A DNA stretch of 64,000 nucleotides. Origin: Liopterus haemorrhoidalis. Its lineage: Eukaryota; Arthropoda; Insecta; Coleoptera; Dytiscidae. The stretch spans positions 24,682,813 to 24,746,812 of the forward strand of contig OZ020619.1 of NCBI GenBank assembly GCA_963971575.1, written 5' to 3'. Below the pieces are notes generated by a model. The model saw only the letters and a program-made list of their open reading frames with translations, was not told where the DNA came from and did not search any database. The position numbers were made by a program, and so were the translations under genes. Each line of letters opens with the position of its first letter. Position 1 is the first letter of the stretch. Positions 33,584-45,494 of the stretch are shown in pieces.

Positions 33584-35690
33584 AGAATAGAATAGAATAG
33601 AATAGAATAGAATTTATTGACAGTTAGAACATACATAATATGCATACTGCATGTCATAAGTTACAATGTACATTATGTTTATAAAGGAAAGAAATTAAAG
33701 TTCTAACTAAAATAGTACAATGTATGTACATTAAATCTAAAACAAACTATAATATATACTTATACTATACCAATACAAATGTACAAAACTTAATGAGTAT
33801 TAGTATATAATTATAATTACAATTATAATTACATTGAATCTGTTGGTATAATCTGTCTCATTTTGTAATACGAAACTAGATCTGGTTACTTTGGTGACTG
33901 TTGTGGTGTAAACAGACTTTTATGGAAACATGTGAACTTGTAAACCTGGTTTTAAATATTTGGTTAAGTTTTATTATATCGAGGTTATATTCACTCAAAA
34001 ACTACATATGTCAGATAACAAATTGACATGTCAAAATTGCGATTGACATGTCAAAATTGTGATAGACATGTCAAATATTTTGAAAGGTGCCACTTCAGAA
34101 TTACCACCCTAAGATGATATTTTAAATATACAACATAAAAAATGAAATTTCCCTCTTAGTTTCGTATTACAAAATGAGACAGATAATATTCATTTTAAAT
34201 TCGTTTGAAGATAGACTACAATGCTGTAGAAACAGTACCGTTGTAGCATATTTTTCACAGAGAGTTTGAATTTTGTGAATGGAAGTTGTTTAACATGCTC
34301 TGGCACAGTGTTTCTCAACAGGTGGTCCGCGGAAAACGAGTGGTCCCCAAAAAAATTTTAGTGGTCCGCGAAAATTTTTATATGTTTTTTGCAGTTTTTA
34401 AACTTTTTTATGCTAATTTTTATGTAAATAATTTATATTTTGTTTATTTTCTGTAAACTTTCTATGATTTTCTACAAATAAAATAAATGTATTTAGTAGC
34501 ATATTAAATATATTTGTTTTCTAGCAAAAAATGAACCAACAATTATTATTAGTGGTCCGCGTTAGAAAATTATATATTATACTGGTCCGCGGTGCGTTTT
34601 TGGTTGAGAAACACTGCTCTGGCAGATGATTATACAGAAGAGGGTCCCAATAGTCTAGACTTTGCTTAGTATTATTGAGACGAACAAGTTGTGTAACTAA
34701 TTTGGCTTTGTTTCTAGTATTGTGACTGTGTGTATTTTCATGTTTGATAAATCGATTTTTTTTTACGTATAATAAGCATTCATAAATATATATAGATAAT
34801 ATTTTCAAGTTTGCAAAAATTGGTTTACAGTGTTCCCTGCAACTGGAATGTGTCATGATTCGTATTGCTTTTTTTAAATTTTGAATATGGTTGCCCAATG
34901 TGAGCTTGTACCCCATAATAATACTCCATTATTTCCGCTATTTTGGTGGCTTCAAAAGTTGCCAATTTTATTAAATTGCGCAAAATGAAAAGTACACAGG
35001 ATAATTTATTTGCCAATTTAGCTATGTGCTCCTTCCAATTTAAGGTTGCATCTAAATGTAGGCCAAGGAATTTAATTTTGCAGTCGCTATTTTCCGTTAA
35101 GATTTTACGTGTAAAAATTAAATTTTGAGTTTTCTCAATATTTAGTTTTAATTTGTTAGCTATAAACCAGTCCTTAGCCCGTGATATGGTACTTTTAGCC
35201 TGATCTGTTGCTGATTGTAAACTATTTGATGAACGTATCATCCGCATATAGAACTGTTTTGGAAGATGTTATGTTTGCAGGTAGGTCGTTTATATATAGT
35301 AAAAATAGAATTGGTCCAATAATAGACCCCTGTGGAACCCCGTAATGTACAGCGACTACTTCAGAAAATGCTCCATTGACGTAAACTGACTGCATCCTAT
35401 TACTTAAGTATGAGGCGACCAGCTGATTTGTTATGCCTCGTACTCCATAGTGTTGAAGTTTATGCAATAGAATATCATGTGATATGCAGTCAAAGGCCTC
35501 AGACAAGTCGCAAAAGGTGGACGCGATATAATGACCCCGGTTTATTTGTTTCAAGTTAAAATTAATTGCATCCAGAACAGCATCACTTGTGTTAAGTTTA
35601 GGCACGAACCCATATTGACAGTTACTGAAAATGTTGTTTTTATGCAGAAAATTAACTAATCTGCCTCTAATTAGTGATTTTTGAAAAAAT
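33584..35690 (-). pseudogene. Jockey/CR1-group LINE, 5'-truncated, (TTCTA)n 3' tail
   Basis: Minus-strand RT in three main pieces. 35222-35605: CQYGFVPKLNTSDAVLDAI just upstream, STFCDLSEAFDCISHDILL, VPQGSIIGPILFLLYINDLP and the active site LYADD. 34825-35247: KDWFIANKLKLNIEKTQNLI and IKFLGLHLD. 34521-34916, continuing to about 34200: the C-terminal region, with YNHLPE interrupted by a MITE (34306-34616). The 3' untranslated part ends in GAATA units (33582-33611 as written), a simple-repeat tail typical of some LINEs. Frameshifts present. Confidence 0.85.
34298..34624. mobile_element. hAT MITE, TSD CTCTGGCA
   Basis: Element 34306-34616 (311 bp), 14-bp perfect ends CAGTGTTTCTCAAC, exact 8-bp duplications at 34298-34305 and 34617-34624. 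'ggtccgcg' boxes recur inside. It interrupts the LINE C-terminal reading; removal of element and one duplication restores LPEHVKQLPF. Confidence 0.93.
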
Positions 35691-35830
35691 TGGAATTAAA
35701 ATTTCTTCTATTGTTGTTTCTACCTTTTCCCTTATTCTACGATTCCGGCGTATATATTTGCAACCGAGTTATGAAGTGTTATTCCTTTATAGTTCCAGCA
35801 TTCTCTTAAATCACAATTATTATATTTTTA
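35690..35830 (-). pseudogene. RTE-like LINE reverse transcriptase, 5' part
   Basis: Minus strand: ECWNYKGITLHNSVANIYAG, then an IREKVETTIEE-like segment in another frame. This is the RT block that precedes the FIDFEKAYD region, so together with 32940-33583 it forms one element split by the LINE at 33584-35690. Confidence 0.7.
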
Positions 35831-36954
35831 ATTTCGATAACTGTGCGATGGTCCGAGCCATAGCAACGGCCTGTCATCGGGGTACTTGCCAGGGGTGCGA
35901 AGTTTGATGAGGGGCGCCATTGTGTGTATTTGGTCATTAAAATTATTGGGAGGTGAGGACCTTTTTTTTCTGCTCTTCTCTTTGGGCGCCAAACACATTG
36001 TGACGGCTCTGGCGATGATTGATGTTTTTTCTCTTCCACTTCGAAATATCAGGTTCAATATTTGATAGATTTATGCTTAAATCATGCTCAACTTTCAATA
36101 TGTTTCTCTGTTTCTTTTTTAATGGTAATGTAACATGGAAAAGGCTCCTTCGCACAGACAAGTAGAAGATTTTTCTTCTTATCTTGGCTAAATGTGTCTT
36201 ACTAAAAATCAAAAGTCAGAAAGACTGTCACACGAGAGCTCTGTCAACTCATCTTGTTCGTAGAATGCCAAATCATTTTTGTGCAGTGCAGTCGACTGCA
36301 GACTGTCGTCAGATTAATGGTAAACAAGTAATGCATTACGTATTATAAAATTAAAAATCTTATTGTTTAACTCAATGATTCTAATTTTTAATTTGTAGTG
36401 CAGAACACTAGAAATTACCATACTGACTCCCAAGTGTCTGCGGAACACAGTTTTGGAATCACTGATTTAAAACAATAATTTAATGTCCAGTCTGCCGCGG
36501 TCAAAACATAATCGGCCCTATTCTGTAAAAAGTTACTAAGTTAGTTGCTACTGAGTAACGTTGCTATGAAATAACTTGTATAGTAACTTTTTTAACGATC
36601 TCCAAACAATTGATATTCTATAAGGATCAGCACAAACAACGTTCTTATAAAAAGTTATCTTTAGTAACGTTGCTGCTTGTAAAACTAGAAGCAGATTACA
36701 TTCTGCACATTCGAAGTATCAGTGTTTACTTGAGTTTGATAGGTGTGTTGTAATGATAAACGAAAAACGTTTAATAAATGAAACCAGAAAAAGAGTTGCG
36801 AGCAGATGGAAATTCTGTTGAATTTCCTGGGAAATAACCCGATCATTGTCGGTGATGCGTGAAAAATCAATTGACAGGAACGGGTGGTGGTTCAAGTTAT
36901 ACTCCAAATTTAGATGACTTATTGCAAATTATACTTCAAATTTTAATGACTTTG
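35831..36954. other. intron 4, unclassified
   Basis: Contains small overlapping open frames without known motifs, and at 36512-36680 a segment (ctattctgtaaaaagttact...) related to 45110-45245 and 47376-47424. No gene supported. Confidence 0.35.
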
Positions 36955-37145
36955 TACTGTTATGCTACGAGGCCGGAAAAAACCGCAAACGAAAATTGCG
37001 CACAGAAAAAACCGCATAGTAATAAAACTGCACACGAAAAAAACGCACATGGAAAAAACCGCCCACAGTAAAATACGACACAGAAAAATACGCACATGGA
37101 AAAATACGCACATGGAAAAATGCGCACATGAAAAATAGTATATTG
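36955..37145. repeat. minisatellite CGCACATGGAAAAATA
   Basis: Repeats of about 16 bp (cgcacatggaaaaata and variants cgcacacgaaaaaa) starting after 'tgttatgctacgaggccgga'. The same family occurs inverted at 43858-44010. Confidence 0.75.
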
Positions 37146-37307
37146 TACATCAACAATGATACTCATCTCAATGCTAGTTTTACTTGCATCATATTTACAA
37201 ATCTCAATTGAAACTCATTTCAGTGGGAGCAAGTTTTAGTACCTGATATGGTATAGTGTTTTAATTTTACCCTAAATTAAAATTTTTGGCCTTCATTAAT
37301 AACATAC

Positions 37308-38395
37308 CTTACTTATAGGGTTGCCACCTAACGCCTTACGCTGACCCGGAGCAAAAAAAAGTTGTGTTTTAAATAGAGATGTGTCGGATCACATAAAAGC
37401 CAGATCTGCGGCTACAGATACGGATTATTTGTTTTCTGATCCGTGGATACGGATACGGATCTTCCATGTAAGTACAGAGACCTTGAAGCGATAGTTTGAT
37501 ATATCGCGCTGTTCCTATAGACCGTTCAATTGTTAGAATGCAGTACAGGTTAAATGCAGTTTCGAAAACCACCAGCAAATAATGTGATGCTCGACTTAAC
37601 ATCAGTCTAAACGCCAAAATAAAATTTATTACACCTTGGGCATTTTTAGATGCAAGCTTGTATGAGTAACTAATTTAAATTTTTCTATAAGATATTTGTT
37701 TGAATTCCGCTTTAGAAAAACGGATACGGACTCGAGTATGGATTTTTATTTTTTGCAGATATCCGCCGATACGGATACGGATACCACACACCACTAGTTT
37801 TAAATATAATCCATTGCTCATCTGAGTAAGCCATGATATTTATTTTGATATAAAATTTAACATTAAAAAATAATGACATTCTTCCAATCTAATTTGTATA
37901 TTTTTTATGTATTAATATACTTGAACATATTATCAACTCATATTAAATAAAATCTATTAAATTGAAAAAACTCTATTTTTTGATATTTTATTTTCACATG
38001 TCTAGTTATTTTTCGTGGCTACCAACAAAACTGCCACCCCTACTATAGCCTAGTCAGATAGAGGAACATCGTGAATGGATTTTAAGTAAATATTTATTAT
38101 ATATACAATATATGCTTCATAAAATAAGAAAAAAAAAATAAATAAAAAAAGCGATGAAAGAGAGGCGCAGATATTCAGACCATCACTCGAAGAGCGGGGC
38201 TCAGAAATTCAGAAAATACAGTGTAGGAAATGCAGAAAACGTGTAACAAACTGTCAGTATTATATAAAAAAAAGTAGGATGTTTATATTTCGCGCGACCC
38301 GGAGAAATACGGATCAAACCCAGAACCCGGACACAAACCTGTAAAACCCGGAACCTCCTGGTCAGATCCGAAGAGGTGGTAACCCTACTTACTTA
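37308..38395. mobile_element. hAT-type element, TSD CTTACTTA, with nested hAT
   Basis: Element 37316-38387 (1072 bp); ends TAGGGTTGCCACCT and its complement (13 of 14); exact 8-bp duplications at 37308-37315 and 38388-38395. A second hAT (37374-37796) is inserted 58 bp inside its left end. No transposase. Confidence 0.9.
37366..37804. mobile_element. hAT MITE, TSD GTTTTAAA
   Basis: Element 37374-37796 (423 bp); imperfect ends TAGAGATGTGTCGGATC against TAGTGGTGTGTGGTATC; exact 8-bp duplications at 37366-37373 and 37797-37804. Sub-terminal 'ggatacggatacgg' motifs at both sides. Confidence 0.88.
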
Positions 38396-39535
38396 GTGTA
38401 TTAGCAGGGGCTGACTACCGGTTATCAAATTGACAACATAAAATAAAATACGAATATGATATAAAATAAAAATATTTATTTCACGAATAATATAAAAAAA
38501 ATTATGTGAAGTGTGAATTTTCACACATTTCAGGGTTTCGCAGGTATTTATTAACTGTGTGATGATTATTTGGGATGCCAAAACAAATTTTATGTCAAAA
38601 TATTTTTTTATGAATTTTAATTCGAATGCCTAATACCATTATTTAAGTTTCTAAATATGTGCAGTATTTTTTTTATATAGCAAGGTTCTTTAAGATTTTG
38701 AAAATTGCGCCTATGGCTTCAATTGGTTGCTTAAATCATAAGCCTCGCCCTCTGATACCTTCAAATATAGAATTAAATTATGATTTCAACACTTCCCACT
38801 GGTTATTAAATTTACGCTTTTAAAAATTAAATGCAACATTTACCTAAATATAACTAGAATTTTGACAAAATTATTTAAACAAAATAAAAATGCAAAAAAA
38901 AACTGAAATAAAAATTGGCGGGATTCGAACACTGTTTCTTACAGTAGTTTCAACTCACTAAGCAACAACGCTACCACTGTGCTATACAGAATCACTCGTT
39001 TACTATGTTAAATAGCGGATTAAATATATTACATATTTTACTTAAAAACACAAAAAATGCGTTATTTTCCGAAAACATAATCTGATCAAAAATTCCTGTT
39101 GTACTATTCCGGTTCACACCAATGTACATTACTGAGAATATTTTCAGATTTTTAGTTTAAACCATCTGGGCTACAGGGTGTGGGACAACATTTTTTGCAC
39201 AATTTTGGCAAAAATCGCGTCAAAATAATTTATTTTGCAAAAAAAAATTTTGATCGTTAATCCACGTACCAAGGGCTTTCATTTGATACCCTACACAGAA
39301 TTGTAAAAAAATATATTTTTTTTTCGATGACCATATATTTGTTTATATTTTTAGGGGAATATGTTTTTAAGATGTTTTAGTATTTTTCCTATGTGCGGGT
39401 CAAAGAGTTGTATAAGAATGCCAAATTTTAACTCTCTAGGTTTAGCCGTTTGGCTACAATTTTTACCGAACAGACAGACAGACAGACAGACAGACGACAA
39501 AATGACCCCTATGAAACCCTAAAAACAAAAAATGA
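38396..39535 (+). repeat. dispersed family R1, longest copy
   Basis: Covers blocks seen piecemeal elsewhere: 'gtgtgaattttcacacattt', 'caggtatttattaactg', 'gcgcctatggcttcaattgg', a tRNA-like cassette (38897-39000, minus strand), 'cagattatgttttc' on the other strand, 'ctacagggtgtgggacaaca', 'aagggctttcatttgatacc', 'tatgtgcgggtcaaagagtt' and a GACA run. It ends in the same 'gaccctatgaaaccctaaaaa' region. No protein. Confidence 0.75.
38897..38993 (-). ncRNA. tRNA-like Pol III cassette inside R1
   Basis: On the minus strand: tagcacagtggtagcg (A-box-like, fits TRGYNNARNNG), about 45 nt, then gttcgaatcccgcc (B-box, fits GWTCRANNC), then within about 25 nt a T9 run that would terminate Pol III. It does not fold obviously into a complete tRNA. 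A parallel cassette lies at 57136-57233 in another R1 copy. Confidence 0.6.
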
Positions 39536-39866
39536 AAACTTTCATGTTATCTGAAGTAAACTGCCCAGGCTGACCATTGGCATTTCTATAAATAAACAAA
39601 CCTAGTAGTCAGCTTATGTGCAATAGTTTAGCAATTACGGAACTATACAATACATACTTATACAGAGCGGTCATAATTAGAGCCCTGCGCGGATACATTT
39701 TTCTGTATCCGCATTCGATCCGCATCCGCGTAGACAGGATCCGCATCCGATCCGCATCCGCTGCCTTTGTAAATATAAAATCCGCATCCGATCCGCATCT
39801 GCAAAAATATCCGCACAATCCGCACAGAATTTGCTGTCTGCTTGGAAATATCTAACATGTTTCGCC

Positions 39867-41290
39867 TTAGGGCCGCTTTTACAATTTTTGGATAAAGCTC
39901 GGATAATGCTATTCCCGGTATAAAGTGAAAAAATAGCTTTTACAATGCTCGGATAAAGCTCGGATAGGATAAACATCGGAATAAACACCAGAATATCTTA
40001 TCTGGCACTTTTTTAACGAATAAGTTTAGTTACCCAGCAACGGTAAAAAAATTAATTTGACATATGATAAATGTTACATTATAACGTTTCATTTGAATTT
40101 TTGTTACAGTTATATAATTGTGGATGCAGCAGCGTAGTGGTTAGCTCACTAAGAGTGGAATCATGAGATCGACATAGTATGGGCAAAAATATTTAAAAAA
40201 AACTTGGCTGTTGCGACCTTAGGCTCAAATTCTTTATTATGAGTGCCTGTATCTTTCTGAATTAATTTTCAGGAATATGGGGCATATTTCATAGGCACGG
40301 TGGTCTCAGCTACTGTAAAAAGTAATCGTTAGGTCATTTCAGAGGACGACCCTAAAATCTCTAAAACCTAGACATTGCCATACGAAATAATAATAGTACG
40401 TAATCCCTCGTTATCTATGTATTTGTTCATCAGTTTTGATTTATTTTATTTATTTTTTAAAAGCGTAGCAATGAACAGTAGCAGCCGATTACCGCTAGAA
40501 TATGCGTCTAGCACTCTGAGCGCTTCGAATCTAACTAGCCACTATCATCCCTTCCACACTATATACACATAATGCCAGTTTTTATATATGTATATTTGCA
40601 GTATTGGGCTGGAGCCAGTTCGAACGAACCGGTTGTTATTTATTTATAGATTTTTCAAAACGCGAACTGGTCCTTAATGTTGTTATAAACTGAAAAAAAA
40701 AAAAATACTTCTGTTATTAATCAGTGAAATTTTCCTCTTGAAAGAACTTGTTAAAATATTGGCAGTCCACAACTGTACATAATATTGGTTGAAATATGAA
40801 TTATTATAATATGAATTCTACTAGTAGAGGGAGATGTTATGAAAATTTACACATCGGCGGTATTTGGGCTCGATTCTATTAGAGAGCGGTTTTATGAATA
40901 TTTGCACACGAGAGGTTGACACTAACGCGGTAGATATAGCACAATAAAATAATTATCTGAGTTGAATACTACGACATCTCCCAATATTTCCATAAACATG
41001 CTCAAATGTAATAGTAATTCTTCTTCTTCTTCTTCTTCTTTGGGCACTATCAATCAGGTTGACTTTTGGCCTCACTCAAATAAGCCCTCCATTTCGATCT
41101 ATACATTGTTAATAGTAATGTCAATTTAAAATATGACATTTTATTTTATTTACAATAAAACCTTGGATAACTATATATCCGAGAATAAAAAATGCATTGT
41201 AAAAGCGAACGTTGGAATAAACATCGGAATAAACTTATACCTTAGATAGTTATACCGCTACGTATCCGAGGTTTGTAAAAGCGGCCCTTA
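39867..41290. mobile_element. Harbinger-type non-autonomous element, TSD TTA
   Basis: Element 39870-41287 (1418 bp), 15-bp perfect ends GGGCCGCTTTTACAA, flanked by TTA on both sides. Inside are 'ggataaacatcggaataaac' in both halves, a SINE-like sequence near 40129 and the 29811-type motif at 40826-40915. Confidence 0.85.
40127..40400 (+). repeat. possible tRNA-derived SINE
   Basis: Head 'gcagcgtagtggttagctca' looks like an A-box region, and 'gagatcgaca' about 25-30 nt later could be a decayed B-box. The body has no other diagnostic and no target duplication was found. Confidence 0.35.
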
Positions 41291-42032
41291 TTTGGCATAT
41301 CTCTGGTTTAAAACACTACTGAAACTTTTTTAATTTTATCACATTAATATTACTTGGTCCAGAAATATGTTTTCTACCTAACGTCGTACTGCGATTATAT
41401 AAATTAAAAAATAAAGATAGAAATTACAATTATTCGACTCTTAAACCAAGTTTATATAAAATGGAAACTTTAAACAGCAATATCTCTGAAACTTAGTTTT
41501 TTTAAGATACTTCACTATTATTTTAGAGCAGTGATATTTAGCAATAATTAAACAGATTAATTTATCACATTTATGACTAATAAATCAGCAAAGTTAAACA
41601 AAAATAAGTTCTTTACCCTTACGTTACGGTGTCCTTTGGTTGCGGTGTGGGATACAAATGTACCCCATTTTTATTTTATCGTAAATAAATAATTTATTAA
41701 TAATTTGTATTCAGGTTTACTATGGAATATATTAAACATGTTTTTTAGCTGAAATTACAATATTTTCAATTGCAATGTTTTCATATGTTCAACATTCATA
41801 AAATCCTGTTTCAAACTAAACAACTAAATTTCTAGCAAAGCATGGTATGCGCCCATCTGATACGTCCGTTCTGTCTGACGTCCAGAATCAGACTGAAGCG
41901 GGTACTTAGGCGGTAGTTGCTTTGCAAAAATCAGTGAATTAACCGGAGTTTGACCCCGCCCTTTACTTAAAAATAACCAATAAAATTCATGAAAAATAAA
42001 TTAATTAATATTAGGTGTTAAAAAAAAATAAG

Positions 42033-42443
42033 TACAGTCTGTTTCAAACGCTTAGGCGGAAGTAGATTTTGCAATTTAGTTACTTTCATCGCTTAAATCG
42101 TGCTTTTCGGACGTTTTGTTGAAGCTTTGTAAATCATACTTACAATAAACATTTTTTGGTTAAGGTTAATATCATTTTAAAATGTCATTTTCTTTATATT
42201 TTGATTTTTTGTTTCATTCTTAATACAAATTTCCCATTTATTTATTTTCTTGTCATTAAAATATATAAAAAAATAATTTAATTTTGACATAGGTCATTCG
42301 TTTCCATGGTTTCATTGTTGTAATTTTAAATTTTGACATTCCAACTTGAAAAATGAAATAACCCAAACAAGGTCCCTTGTCGTGACAACCTAAAAGAACG
42401 AAATTCCCATTTAGTTCCGCCTAAGCGTTTGAAACAGACTGTA
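42033..42443. mobile_element. Tc1/mariner-type MITE, TSD TA (family M1, copy 1)
   Basis: Element 42035-42441 between TA dinucleotides; ends CAGTCTGTTTCAAACGCTTA, 20 bp or more perfect. A second copy is at 63055-63449. Non-coding. Confidence 0.88.
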
Positions 42444-43134
42444 CCTACGTTGTTTCATAAGTAGGTAAGTAAAGTATTTATGGTATTTATGAAACTCAAG
42501 AACGATTATTTTATTCAAATTTGTGGGGTACATTTTAAGTAGCACCGCTCCGTAAGAGTTAATAATAAAACTAAATTCTTAAATTCATCATATTATTAAA
42601 ATATGAAAGTTATATGACGATTTCAAGAATTTTAAGATATTTTGTTTTTTGTTTTTTAATTTGATATGAATTACATTTGTTTTTAAATGTGGCAAATTAC
42701 CATGGTTAATTTTTACTAATATTTCCAAAAATGCAAAATAAAGCGATACATAATTATTTTTAAATTAATAAACGCAATAAATCCAAAGAAATTGTTGTAT
42801 CTACGACTGTTATATAAACTTTACTATATTTAACTATTTAAGTAAGCGTAAAGTAGGTCTTTATGGGAAGAGTAAAAAAAGTAAAAAGTGCCGTAACGTA
42901 TTATTATTTCACTCTTGCCATTAGCACAATACAAATGCCAGCGATATATTTTTGGGGTTTTAAACGCATCTTCCGCAGGAAGAGGCGTCGACCCAAAGAT
43001 TTTATGGTCACGCGGATATTGCGAATAAGCGGATATGATATATAATCCGCATCCGATCCGCATCTGAACGATTTAAATAAGAATGTATCCACATCCGCAG
43101 AAAAATGGCGGATTTGCAGGGCTCTAGTCATAAT

Positions 43135-43644
43135 TTCTTGTCAGTCATGCAATAGTTGACAGAAACATTTTATTATCAAATTTATTTCCAGGGACATGCA
43201 CACATAAACGGAGATTCGATTTTTATATTGGGTTATGTATGTTCAATATTTCACTTACCTCTAAGAGCTAACCTCGATCAACAATCGTCTTCCAATTACA
43301 ATCTTAATAACAATAATATTAACAACAACAATAATAACGAAAAAAAAAAACTAATATATCTTAACAAAAACCAATTAATTATGAAATGAACACTACTTTT
43401 TCTCTACCCGCCAATGAGTTAACGAACAACATGAAGTTATCAATACAATATCATTACTGCTCGGGTGAGATCGGACAAACGAAGAAATCTGATTGGTTCT
43501 TTGTTAAATTGGAATTTAGAGATATGAGATAGAACACAGTTTTGATATTTTTTAAACTCATTGTTTACTGTTATGTAACTGACAAGAAATTATGATTACA
43601 CGGTACAAACATTATAATATAGTTTATATCATTACCAGGCTATA
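43135..43644. other. intron 4, unclassified
   Basis: AT-rich, with an 'aataacaataatattaacaa' type low-complexity stretch at about 43304-43350. Nothing else recognisable. Confidence 0.4.
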
Positions 43645-43859
43645 TACGGAGTGATTATTTAATGGCGAGACGACGTCACTGGAAGTTTTAATAATTTGCC
43701 GTTTCATACACATCGTAGCAGGCGATTATGCGCGCATTCGCATAATCTTTTTTTCTTCATAATCAAATTTTCTTCAAGGTTATTATAGTCATAGTATTCT
43801 GCTAGGAGGCACTTAAAATTCGGTGACGTCGTCTCGCCATTAAATAATCACTCTGTACT
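43643..43859. mobile_element. 213-bp MITE with 35-bp TIRs
   Basis: 43645-43857 begins TACGGAGTGATTATTTAATG and ends in its complement; about 35 bp per side with one mismatch. The interior is short and non-coding. The TA at the tips suggests a Tc1/mariner-type target, though the superfamily is not certain. Confidence 0.88.
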
Positions 43860-44010
43860 TTTTCCATGTGGAATATTTTCCATGTGCGTATTTTTCCATG
43901 TGCAATATTTTCTATGTGCGTATTTTCCATGTGCAATATTTGCCATGTGCGTATTTTTCCATGTGCGCAATTTTCGTGTGCGGTTTTTTCACCGAATTGT
44001 TATGCTATTA
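43858..44010. repeat. minisatellite TTTTTCCATGTGCGTA (inverted copy)
   Basis: Same repeat as 36955-37145 on the opposite strand, including the non-repeat flank 'gcgcaattttcgtgtgcggt' and 'ttgttatgct'. The MITE at 43645-43857 abuts its end. Confidence 0.75.
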
Positions 44011-44183
44011 TTAAACCAATGTAATTAAATTTAAAAATAAAATAGAACTAGATTCAAATTTAGAACTAACATAATTTCAATTGACCGGTAATATAAATAT
44101 TATTGACATCTACGCAGAAAACCTGGACGGCTTCCCGTTAAATGAAAATATGGAGACTGAAACGGTTGAAGCTTCAAATTTAC

Positions 44184-44290
44184 CAGTGGCGGCTCGTGAC
44201 AATATTTTCTGGTGGGGCAAAAAGTTTTCTGAGGCAAAAGCAAAGTGGTGTTTGAATAAAATTTACTTGAAATAACTTTTTTTATTTCCT
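44184..44290. mobile_element. hAT terminus CAGTGGCGGCTCGTGA
   Basis: Single end resembling the hAT end at 49453 (CAGTAGCGGCTGGTGA), followed by the same 'ggtgggac/ggtggggc' box. The partner end was not found. 44291-45110 otherwise has no recognisable feature. Confidence 0.5.
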
Positions 44291-45269
44291 TGGGAAGTCG
44301 TCAAAATTAATTCCGGTCTTGGTTGTCTTAAAGATTTAAGTGTAATTTTTATATCATAGTTTAAATTATTTTTGGAAAGCAGTTCTAAAATTGAATTCAC
44401 GCTATTTTCATTCTCATTCATTTTTTAAATTTATTTATTTATTATTATTATTATTTTTTTTTTTTTTCAAAATTCGTCCTTTACTTATATCACCTTAACT
44501 TATGAAAAATGTAGAGAGTAAATTATTATCAAATACACTAATAAAACACTATTTTAATAATGTAATTATTAAAACATCGAACATAAACAACCTTCTAATA
44601 ACACAGAAATACAAACAAATGTCAAAATAAAGCACTCCGACTGATAATTAATACTACGGACAAAATATGTTTTGACCCACTTGCAATGGCTGCTACAGAT
44701 TACATACTATTCCTCGTCATTCACCCCCGCTTGTACCCCGCGCCTACACTCGTACAAAAACAGGAGACATTTGTTCATTTGCCCTGCCTGGGGTATGTCC
44801 ATTATAAAAACATTTGTTTCATGAAGCGCAACGCGGCGCGATGCGAATTTAAGTCTCGTACCTCAAGGTACGAGACAGTAAACAGATTGTTTAAAGGCAA
44901 TATTTTATAACTAGTTATTTCATAAATCTACATGTCACATTTACATTTTAAATTGTTAATACACTTGTGTTCTGAACGTGAAATTATTCTTAAAAATTTC
45001 ATTTTATAAATTTAGTCGATTCAATTTATTTGACAATGTTGTTTTTCATTGTTAAATACTCGAAAAAATTTATAATTAAACAGAAAACTTGCCATTTTTC
45101 AAGATTGTGTAAGAAAGTTATTTTGAAGTTGCTAATTGCAACAACTGCTTGCTGTTAGTTGCTATTCACAATAACTTTCTAAGGAACTAGTTACTGATGT
45201 TATAGTAACTTTTTTTCTTACAGAATACGAATTCCGTGAAAGTTACTAAAAATTTACTGACCTATAGCT

Positions 45270-45454
45270 TATTTATTTATTTATTTATTTATTTTTTTAT
45301 TTATTTATTAATTAATTAATTAATTAATTTATTTATTTATTTATTTATTTATTCATTCATTCATTCATTCATTCATTCATTCATTCATTCATTCATTCAT
45401 TCATTCATTCATTCATTCATTCATTCATTCATTCATTCATTCATTCATTCATTC

Positions 45455-45491
<37 letters not shown>

Positions 45492-45494
45492 TTC
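45270..45494. repeat. (ATTT)n-(ATTA)n-(ATTC)n microsatellite mosaic
   Basis: About 225 bp of uninterrupted tetranucleotides: ATTT units, a short ATTA block, ATTT again, about 30 ATTC units, then ATTT. 45495-46529 has nothing recognisable. Confidence 0.95.

Larger units (their letters stand above)
39670..43134. mobile_element. hAT-type composite, TSD GTCATAAT
   Basis: Element 39678-43126 (3449 bp), ends TAGAGCCCTGC and complement (11 perfect), exact 8-bp duplications at 39670-39677 and 43127-43134. 'gatccgcatccg' motifs flank both ends inside. Nested: a Harbinger-type MITE (39870-41287) and a TA-flanked MITE (42035-42441). No transposase. Confidence 0.92.

Noticed and set aside
35806..36212. 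Overlapping minus-strand open frames
   Set aside because: Three frames open over the same bases without known motifs; no basis to choose one.
36960..37166. Phe/Cys-rich open frames
   Set aside because: Translations of the CGCACATGGAAAAATA minisatellite.
39609..39988. Asp/Arg/Met-rich open frames near 39.7 kb and 42.9 kb
   Set aside because: They translate the 'gatccgcatccg' sub-terminal repeats of the hAT at 39678-43126.
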